Below are positions 56,216-64,000 of a stretch of 64,000 bases of DNA, piece by piece. This DNA is from Falciphora oryzae (taxonomy: Eukaryota > Ascomycota > Sordariomycetes > Magnaporthales > Magnaporthaceae). Where the stretch lies: the NCBI GenBank assembly GCA_000733355.1, contig JNVV01000083.1, forward strand, positions 1 through 64,000. Direction: 5' to 3'. The notes under the pieces are model-generated. The model had not been told where the DNA came from. It saw only the letters and a list, made by a program, of their open reading frames with translations, and ran no database searches. Position numbers and translations under genes: made by a program. The first letter of the stretch is position 1, and every line of letters starts with the position of its first letter.

Positions 56216-57140
56216 CTAATCTCCTCCATCTGCATCAAAAAAATCAGGCATATCACACGCTTGTTTTTCAAGTACATAATCTATAGGAGATCCTCCATCA
56301 CCTTTAGAAGATCCTTCATCACCTTTAGGAGATCCTTCATCACCTTTAGGAGATTCTCCACCGCCTTTATGAGGATTTTTACCTGAATCATCTTTAGGTG
56401 GATTTTTACCTGTACTTGAATCATCCTTAGATGAGTTATTACTTGTACTTGAATCATCCTCAGATAAGTTATTATCTGTACTTGGACCATCCTTAACTGT
56501 TGTAGCTGTACCAGGATGAATATCATCAGATAATTTAGGACGTTTTGTACTTGTACCTGTACTTGTACTTGTACTTGTACTGGAATTTTCATTTTCCGCT
56601 GATTCAGATTCCTCAGCAGCACGTTTTTTTCTTAATCATGAATATTGATCCTCAGGTACTTCTAGATGTAAACTTGGTTTTTTTTTTGCTTTCGCTTCCA
56701 TTGCTGCTTTTCTCTCTGTCTTTCACTCTTCATTATTTTGTTGTCATATTGAGATTGTTTCAGCTTCCAAAGCTTCATCCAGATTAGACAAAAATTCTGT
56801 ACTATCCTTAGCTTTATTTAAAGCTTTAGGTCTTAAATTTTGCAACTCCTGAAGTTGTTCATTATCTCTAGGCAAAACTCCAGCTTGTTGCTTTTCCATT
56901 GCTTCATTTAAAAGTAATCTCTGCTCATATAAATCGTCCACATTTTGCTCAAGTTCGTCAATAGTTTTTTTTTTATTTGGATCTTCATCTTCTTCTGACT
57001 CAGAAGATGATGAGTATTCTTCATCGCTATTTGAATCACTATTTTCCTCATCATTTGATTTATTATAAATAAAATAAGGAGTAGCTTTAGCACTTTGTGT
57101 TGCTAAATTAAATGAAATTAGTATCAAGATACTAATTTCA
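56216..57140 (-). CDS. Acidic low-complexity ORF downstream of cox3, function unknown
   Basis: Open frame from just after the cox3 stop to TAG 56216, about 300 codons. No ATG lies before residue ~60, so a non-AUG start near 57140 (EYINEISILILISFNLATQ) is assumed. Order: short hydrophobic start, Asp/Glu/Ser run (SDEEYSSSSESEEDEDPNKK), a charged helical part (IDELEQNVDDLYEQRLLLNE), basic KKRAAEESES and KRPKLSDD clusters, a TSTSTSTGTST run, then repeats of SPKGDEG and DDSSTGKN types, and the end DFFDADGGD. It resembles the ORF at 5317-6180 in its basic clusters and acidic Gly end. No known family. Confidence 0.5.
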
Positions 57141-57213
57141 TTAATGTATTCCGAAAGGTCTAGCAAGCTACAAAGGGTACGGATAGCGAAGTATGCTTCG
57201 GACAGCACTACAT

Positions 57214-57383
57214 TTAAGAACCTCAATAATAAATAGAAATATATAAAAAAAGTCATACAACGTCTACAAAATGTCAATAAAGGATACCAGCTTCAAATCC
57301 CAAATGATGGTTGTCAGTTAGCTGATACCCATATATACGTCACAAAGCCACTGACAAAAAAATTGTTCCAATTATAACGTGTA
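57214..57383 (-). CDS. cox3: cox3 last exon
   Basis: Codes HVIIGTIFLSVALWRIYGYQ through [22 protein letters not shown] and TAA 57214. Four TGA codons are Trp. Joins LHVIIG after the micro-exon. Confidence 0.93.
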
Positions 57384-59152
57384 CAATGATATTAACAATA
57401 ATTCTCATTATTGATTAGACTATGTCATCATATTAGTGCTTGTTAAAAAAAAATAAAATAATTTAACAATTAATATGAAAAGCTTTACGTCAATTTTTAC
57501 TTTATGCTAAGCCGCGAGCCTCGTCAAAAGCTCTACTCTTATTAAAGTAACACAATGTTAATTGACTAGTCGTTGGACCTTTATATATGTCATAAACAAT
57601 ATATACTTGGCAGCAAATTATCATTACTTACAGAAAAAATGACTTTCTTGCTATTAACTTTTTAAAAAAAAATTTTATTATATAATATTACTATATTAAT
57701 TTAAAACAAAAGTATACCCTTTATAAGAATTACCTGAACTTAAACATTTTTTAATAGTTTTTCTAGAGATATTAATAGCTTTCGCACATTCACTCATACT
57801 ACTATAAATGTTCCTATTGTTATTATTATCTATAACAACAATACTAGCAGATTCACTTACTAATTTATCCGTATTTCTAATATAACGTACCCCCTGTGAT
57901 CTTATCTCATAAGGGCTATCAGATAAATAAAGTGCGGATAATAGATTGTCTATTTCAACAATTGAAATACGTTCTTTATTACCCAATAAATTATCATTTG
58001 TTGTTAATCTATATTTATTAATGTGTAATTTTATTGCATCAAATATGTATTTACCTTCGAGTGTAGTGTGATAACCTTTGTAATACATATCTACCAAATT
58101 TAACCATAATGAAAAATCTTTAGCTTTTAAAGTTTTTAATAAAACTCCTTCTTTATTATTAGAATCCTCATAAATAAGGGGTATTAAAATATTTATAAGT
58201 TCATGTATTTTATTAATTTCTAATACTATTGTAGGATTACTATCAACATTATGTTCTCTAGGTGTAGTTAATAAAACATTACCTGTTTTAATAAATTCTT
58301 TTATTTTGTTATACAACTCTAATTCTTTAATATGATTTTCCAACTTAAACCTAGGTACATATTTATTAGTTGAAAAGGTAGCTTCAGCATCAATAAATCC
58401 GGCTAATCAATATTTAGTTATATTAATTCTATCACTAATAGAACCAGGTATTCATTTATTTTTCATACCTGTCATTTCTTTTTTATAACCTATAATAGCC
58501 AATTTACCTTCAGCTGATAAATGATATTTATTTTCAGTTAGTAAGACTGCCTTTTCAAATAATTTAAAATGATGGTATTTTGAACTATTAAGATTCACAT
58601 AATTAAATATAGGTATTATAACATATAATAATGAATTTATGTCATTTACAAAATAATTTACTTTATCTTTAGACTTAGAAATATGACCACATTTTAAAGT
58701 ATTCTTAATATACTCTAAAACCTCGATTTCATCCTTATGTAGATTAATTTGAAATGTAAATTGAGCATATTTATAATTGGTATCTTTAAAATCTGTTAGT
58801 CTAATGTGGAAATTACCTTCTCCATCAGTAAACCCTACAAATCACTCTAAAAATTTTCTATCTAAAGAATAAGAATTAGCTTCTTCGGTAGAAGTTGTTG
58901 GGATAGAAATATTTAATTTATCAGCCTTTCCCGCAGCTAAGCTACCCAGGATTGGGACTCGGCCCCCTTCTTTTAGGGCAGTGTAGCTGCTGCTTAGGCG
59001 ACCTATTAAAGTCTCCCTCTGCGAAGCGGCTATCTTAGTAATATGTCTCCGACTTTGCGGGACTGACGTATTAACAATTAAAGGGTAATTGCTTTTAAGC
59101 GAAGCACGAAACATAGTAATATTATATAATAAATTTATAGGACTACAAATTA
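57384..59152 (-). other. Group I intron cox3 (third in window)
   Basis: 1769 nt. Core near 57415-57650 with GTCCAACGACTAGTC and GACATAGTC; ends in G before TACACG. Confidence 0.8.
57696..59114 (-). CDS. LAGLIDADG endonuclease with NUMOD tail (cox3 third intron)
   Basis: ATG 59114 to TAA 57696, 472 aa in one frame. Motifs WFVGFTDGEGNF near 58840 and WLAGFIDAEATF near 58405. The C-terminus (SSMSECAKAINISRKTIKKC, ending GYTFVLN) is a helix-turn-helix normally seen in GIY-YIG enzymes, an unusual pairing. The N-terminal 50 residues come from GC-rich repeat DNA (about 58930-59080, RRHITKIAASQRETLIGRL). Confidence 0.82.
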
Positions 59153-59160
59153 ATCCATGG
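59153..59160 (-). CDS. cox3: cox3 micro-exon (8 nt)
   Basis: CCATGGAT between two group I introns. Exon ...ACAGGGTT + CCATGGAT + TACACGTT gives GFHGLHV, the conserved cox3 sequence, and both introns then end in G with T-ending exons. Inferred because two complete cores lie between the flanking exons. Confidence 0.65.
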
Positions 59161-60559
59161 CACTAATATGATAACATAATATAAGTTAATATAATATGTT
59201 ATTTCAGTATTTCACAATACTGTTCAGACTATATCTTCTTAACTATATAACATACAGTCAAGTAAAGCACAAAAGATAATTCTTTTATTAGTCGTTGAAC
59301 CTTCTAACACTAAATATTTTTTCGTAATAATTTAGTAAAAAGTTGGCTGCATATTTTCTTGATTACTTATATTAATAAAATCAAGATCTTCATGCAATTA
59401 ACTTTATTTTCTGTTTAATTAATAACATAACTTATATTTATAAATTTAAACAGGACCTACACTAATTTTTATTTTTTTTTATTAGCCTTGCTCCTAACCA
59501 GAGGGTCAGGAACAAGAGATAAATAACTAATTATATATTCTACCAGTATTCATACCAGATTTTAAAGATCTTATCTTCTTTAAACCTTCGAGAGTTAAAT
59601 GGGATTTATTCTTGATAAGCTCAGCTATCGTACTAAAGTCTTTACAATCCATAGACTTTACTCCATGTAAAGGAAATTTTTGGAAAAAAGGGATTATTTT
59701 ATCATACACGTCATTAAATTTATATACAACAAAGGTAGCACTAGAAGGTCTTGTTGACACTTTCTCGATGTTACCACACCCTAGATAGTCAATTAATTTA
59801 GCTAATAAAGCCTCATCTCTCGCGTGTTGAGATATAGAGAATGATATAATAACCTGATACCCACATAAATAAGCATTATTTTTATTTATCTTAACATAAA
59901 AACAACCCTCTCCATCTACAAAACCTGCCACTCAATTAGGATCAGGTATCCCTTGAAAACAGACTAATGGACGCGGTACAGGTAATACAGTTGGAAATTG
60001 AGTTTTTAATGTTTCGGATAAACCGGTATTCATTGAAGCTTTAAGACTTATAATCTCCCTAATACCCTCAATAGATTTAGCTTTTAAAGCTAAAAGCTCT
60101 ACACCACGCTTAAATAAAAGGTAATCCGCTTTTTTTTGAGAAATTAAAGGAAATTTGTCAAAATGAGGTATAATGGTATTAATTATATCTCGGTAAGACT
60201 GAACACTATATACTATAATATTTCTGTCTTTACGTTCCCTAACAATACCTACACCAAAAAAGGAGTGTATTTCTCTAATTAATTGTGTATCTTTGCTATG
60301 CAACTCAATACTAAATGATGGTACTACACTTCAGCCAGATATCAAGGTACTTTTTTTAGCTAATTTAAGACTAAAACTTCCTTCTGCGTCAGCAAACCCT
60401 GTAACCCAATAAGGGGAAAGCTTCGATTGTATTTTAGTACTATAGTAGAATCTATTAGATATAATGTTAAACTTAATATAGTTATTTAAATAACGGTAGG
60501 TAGAACCTACTGAACCGCTAATATATTTAAAAAAAAAAGGGTTAGAACCAAAGCCATGA
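59161..60559 (-). other. Group I intron cox3 (second in window)
   Basis: 1399 nt. Core at 59215-59410 (GTTCAACGACTAATAA). Its first bases TCATGGCTT mimic the following exon. Confidence 0.8.
59527..60559 (-). CDS. LAGLIDADG homing endonuclease (cox3 second intron), in frame with exon
   Basis: Continues the cox3 exon frame (FHGFGSNPFFFKYISGSVGS). Motifs WVTGFADAEGSF near 60405 and WVAGFVDGEGCF near 59935. One frame to TAA 59527, no breaks. Close relative of the two endonucleases in the preceding intron. Confidence 0.85.
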
Positions 60560-60641
60560 AACCCTGTTCCGAAGTAAAAACAAGTACCAAAGGCACCGTC
60601 ACTTATAGTAAAAGAAGATACACTATACTCTATTCCTTGAA
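60560..60641 (-). CDS. cox3: cox3 internal exon
   Basis: Codes FQGIEYSVSSFTISDGAFGT through FYFGTG. Phase fits both neighbours (total recognised 591 nt). Confidence 0.88.
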
Positions 60642-61144
60642 CAATAAATGTTATCACATGGCTGCTTATAGCCACATTTCAATATTTTTCAATATTGTTC
60701 AGACTATGTATTATGTACAATAATATGTTATCTGTACATCAAAGTTTTTAAATAAACAGATAAAAAATAGAATTTGTAATTAGTTATATAAACTATCTTA
60801 TCCTGTTTATATTAGTCGTTGAACCTTCCTATTAAAAATTAATAATTAATTGTAATATTTAATTAGGATTGGCTGCATATTATCTTGTAATAAAATTAAT
60901 TAGCATATTATACTTAAAATGTATTAGTTATAAATTTAAGCTAAAGTGTAATAATTACAAGGTTTTCATGCAATTTACTTTGTTTTTTTGCTTATAGTTA
61001 AAACATAAGAGTTTATTACTTAATTTATGTATACTTAAAAGCAAAGGCCTTTAATATACTTTTTCTAGCTGGCTGCGGCTGCTGCGGCGGCTGCGTAGCC
61101 AGCCAGCCAGCCTGCCAGCCAGCCAGCACAGTTTAGTCTACCAA

Positions 61145-61969
61145 CTAAACCTTTTCACCATTAATTACTCTGCATCTATTCATTCCAGATTTTAAAGAAT
61201 TTATCTTATTAATACCTTCCTCGGTCAAATGACCTTTAGTTTCTATTATCTTAGCCACTTTAACAAAATCTAAGTTATCCATATGTTTTATTCCTTGTAA
61301 AGAATAAGTTTGGCAAAAAGGAATTATTTTATCTTTAATATCACTAAATCTACTTATCACAAGGTTCACCCCATCAGGTCTGGTAGAAGCCTTTTCTATT
61401 CTACCACACCCTAGATAATCTATGAATGTAGTTAATAAATCCTCATCTCTTGCATGTTGAGATATTGAGAAAACCAAGCTAACATTAAAACCTGTTAGAT
61501 AGTTTTTATTTTTTAATGACTTAACATAAAAATAACCTTCTCCATCTACAAACCCTGCTAATCAATTAGGGTCTGGAATACTTAGATTACTTACTTCTGG
61601 ACGAAGTATAGGTAAGGAAGTTGGAAAGTGATTTTTTAATTTATCAGATAATCCTTTATTCATGGATGCTTTAATATTTATAATACTATTGATTCCTTCA
61701 ATACTAGACCGAGCTTGGCCTTGTAATATTATGTTTATTGCTTGTTTGAATAAAAAATAATCAGCTCTCTTTTTAGTTATTAAAGGATATTTATCAAAAT
61801 GAGGTATAATGACGTTAGCTATATCACGTGCAGACTGAACACTATAATACACCTGATCTCTCGTATTACGTTCGCCAACTATCCCTATACCGAAAAAAGA
61901 ATGTATTTTTCTCAGTAACAGTAAGTCTCTGCTATGTAATGTTATTTGAAATTCAGGTACAACAACCAA
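61145..61969 (-). pseudogene. 5'-truncated LAGLIDADG gene in the same cox3 intron
   Basis: Starts abruptly at VVVPEFQITLHSRDLLLLRK; the first motif and everything before it is missing, replaced by a TTCGTACTTCTAATTCG repeat (about 62010-62045) and a TAG. Second motif WLAGFVDGEGYF near 61560 is intact. Ends NGEKV, TAG 61145. It resembles the neighbouring gene at 62053-63308. Confidence 0.8.
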
Positions 61970-62052
61970 AGAGTAAAATATTAGTACAGTCTAGGGTATT
62001 TCTAATTCTAATCCGTACTTCAAATTCGTACTTCTAATTCGTAGCGATTAAA

Positions 62053-63308
62053 CTAATTATTAAAGATTCTACCTGAATTCATACCAGATTTTAAAGATTT
62101 AATCTTCTTAAGTCCTTCAGGTGTTAAATGAGATTTGTTCTCTATTATTTTAGCTATTTCACAGAAATCCATATAATCCATAGACTTTACTCCTAATAAA
62201 GGATAGTTATGGAAAAAAGGAATAACCTTTGTTTGAATATCTGTAAATTTATTTACGATAAATAGAACACCATTAGGCCTCTTCGAAGCTTTAACTATTC
62301 TCCCACATCCCAGATAATCAATAAATTTCGTGAATAAAAGCTCATCCCTAACATGTTGAGATAATGAAAAACTTATTTGAGTGTAAAAACTATCATTAGC
62401 TCTAGCTTTAGATGTATCAGCAAAAAAATTACCTTCAGCATCTACAAATCCTGTAAATCAATAGGGATTAGGGATACATTCAAAACTAACTTCCGGACGC
62501 TTAATAGGAATTATATCAGGAAAATGGCTTTTTAGCATATCGGACAGGTTTTCTGTATTCATTGCGGCCTTAATACTTAAAATTTCCCGTAAACCATCTA
62601 GCCCAGAGTGAGCTTTTAAATTTAATAGATTAATACCTTGTTTAAAAAGAAGATAGTCTGCTTTCTTATTAGTTATTAAAGGGTATTTATCGAAGTGGGG
62701 TATAATTATATTAGTTATATCACGTAAAGATTGAACTACGTAGGTAACTGTATTATTATTTTCTTTCACGTAGATCGTACCCACCCCAAAAAAGGAGTGT
62801 AATCTCCTTAACAAGATTACATCCTTTATATGTAATTGAATACTAAAATTTGGTGTAACCCCTCATCCCACTCTGGATGTACTTTTTTTAAATACTTTCA
62901 GGCTAAAACAAGACTCTCCATCGCAAAACCCTGTAACTCAATAAGGATCAATCTTCGGTTGTATATTAGTAGTGGAATATAATCTTTTATGCTGGTTTTT
63001 AGGACTTAAATTCTTTCATCCTGAACGAGTAGTACTACTTTTAGATATTTTCTGCGTAGCACTAAAGGTTGCTTCAGCATCTGTAAATCCCGTAACTCAA
63101 TAAGGGGAAAGATTAGCTTCTTTAGCATCTACATTGGTAGTGTAAAGTCTTTTAGTAACATTGCTACTAAAAGCTCGCTTTGTTGTATAAAAATGGTTTA
63201 CTGAACAGTCGATCTGTTTAGCTAATATAGTCTTGTAGCTGTAAATATCGCTTAAAGTTAGGTAGGTAAGATGGTAAACATGGGAAAAAAGTATATTAAT
63301 TAAGGTTA
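62053..63308 (-). CDS. LAGLIDADG homing endonuclease (cox3 intron), in frame with exon, doubled first motif
   Basis: In frame from cox3 exon ([20 protein letters not shown]). [14 protein letters not shown] appears near 63105 and again, as [14 protein letters not shown], near 62950, so the N-terminal motif region is duplicated; a TCTGCGTAGCAC palindrome piece sits in the first copy. Second-half motif [12 protein letters not shown] near 62460. One frame to TAG 62053. Confidence 0.82.
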
Positions 63309-63639
63309 AGCCTGTAAAGATTATAGCTAATAATATTGTAGCAACTGAACCATATAAGGCTCCTTCTCTTTTACCTTGAATTATGCTATGGTGTGCATAT
63401 GTCACAGTAGCTCCACTAGATAATAAAATTACAGTGTTCAACATTGGCAGCTCGAATGGATTTATGGGTTCTATACCTATTGGTGGTCATTGAGCTCCTA
63501 ATTCTACAGTAGGTGTTAAAGCACTATGAAAAAAAGCTCAGAATATAGCCATGAAAAATAAAGCTTCAGAAACTATAAACAAGATAACACCTAAATTTAA
63601 TCCCTTTTGTACAGCCAGAGTGTGGTCACCTAAAAAAGT
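63309..63639 (-). CDS. cox3: cox3 internal exon
   Basis: Codes [20 protein letters not shown] through [37 protein letters not shown] and AIIFTG. Subunit III of cytochrome oxidase. The start of the gene is beyond the right edge. The exon start at ACTTTTTTAGG follows an intron-terminal G. Confidence 0.92.
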
Positions 63640-64000
63640 CATAATTTACAATATATTACTATATTGATTGGACTTTATATTAATCAATAGGTTTATGAAA
63701 CGTATTGATCTTTAACGTAAAGTCTCTGAGGGTCCTACTAAGATATTTATTCGTCTCTTGGTTCCCTGCTGATAGCCCTATAAAGATAGGGTTTCCAGCA
63801 TACAGTTAAATTTAACGAGGGCACTTTTATGTATAACCACGTAGCAACATAGCGAATTACTTAATCTAGTTTTCCTATTAATTCTCTAATTTTTAATCTA
63901 CCTTCATCAGTAAGGTGTTGTTTAGAGATTATCATATTATAAACTGAAACTCATTTTACATAACTATCATATTTCTCACCTAATAATGGATATTTATTAA
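63640..64000 (-). other. 3' part of a further cox3 group I intron
   Basis: Core pieces at 63680-63810 (CAGAGACTTTACG, ATCAGCAGG) match cob-i1, cob-i2 and nad2-i3. Confidence 0.8.
63861..64000 (-). CDS. C-terminal end of a LAGLIDADG endonuclease (partial)
   Basis: Reads NKYPLLGEKYDSYVKWVSVY then KQHLTDEGRLKIRELIGKLD, TAA 63861; typical C-terminal block. The rest is outside the window. Confidence 0.8.

Larger units (their letters stand above)
60642..63308 (-). other. Group I intron cox3 (first complete in window), two endonuclease ORFs
   Basis: 2667 nt with a single core at 60690-60990 (GTTCAACGACTAATAT, CATAGTCTGAAC). One full and one 5'-truncated LAGLIDADG gene of the same lineage precede it. 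GGCTGGCTGGC-type repeats lie at 61065-61130. Confidence 0.82.

Noticed and set aside
56281..56787. Val/Gln and Leu/Tyr repeat frames near 56281-56787
   Set aside because: Out-of-frame translations of the TSTST repeat in the ORF downstream of cox3.

Overview
The window is part of a large, intron-rich fungal mitochondrial genome. Every convincing gene lies on the minus strand, so it reads from right to left. Conserved proteins only read through if TGA is tryptophan (mould mitochondrial code 4). The order cox3, trnG-D-S, nad6, trnV-I-S-P, rnl (with rps3 in its last intron), trnT-E-M...M-L-A-F-L-Q-H-R-M, nad2, nad3, atp9, trnR, cob, atp6 is typical of Pezizomycotina ascomycetes. No species can be named.

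Layout from high to low coordinates. cox3 enters from the right edge and ends at 57214, with introns full of related LAGLIDADG genes. An acidic unknown ORF follows at 56216-57140. nad6 (53001-55420) has one intron, and a broken homing gene follows it. rnl (about 40715-50470) has three introns; the last carries rps3 fused to a GIY-YIG endonuclease, with a second copy of the rps3 tail downstream. A tRNA cluster (36996-40659) is full of GC-rich repeats and contains a tRNA interrupted by a 95-bp element. nad2 (27462-36986) has five exons and is followed after 4 bp by an intronless nad3. A 635-aa unknown ORF (23779-25686) separates that nad3 from a second, intron-bearing, intact nad3 (21830-23564). 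Then come atp9, trnR, cob (five recognised exons, 384 aa) and atp6. The last 6 kb (1-6180) is a patchwork of truncated nad4L, nad5 and cox1 sequences, two of them running in frame into unknown membrane ORFs, plus two low-complexity ORFs.

Three things dominate. (1) Selfish DNA in layers: about 19 homing-endonuclease genes, alive and dead, in at least 18 group I introns, with two cases of one endonuclease gene inserted inside another. (2) Short GC-rich palindromic elements (TACTTCGTA, GCGAAGC, CCCTTTGGG and similar types) in spacers, in rnl introns, in a tRNA and inside reading frames, where they break at least six endonuclease genes. (3) A set of long non-conserved ORFs (membrane segments or Ser/Asp-rich low complexity) next to or fused with pieces of respiratory genes. 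The core respiratory genes themselves look intact: atp6, cob, atp9, nad2, nad3 (twice) and nad6 all splice to the expected lengths. Exon borders were set by conserved protein sequence plus the usual group I rule (exon ends in T, intron ends in G).
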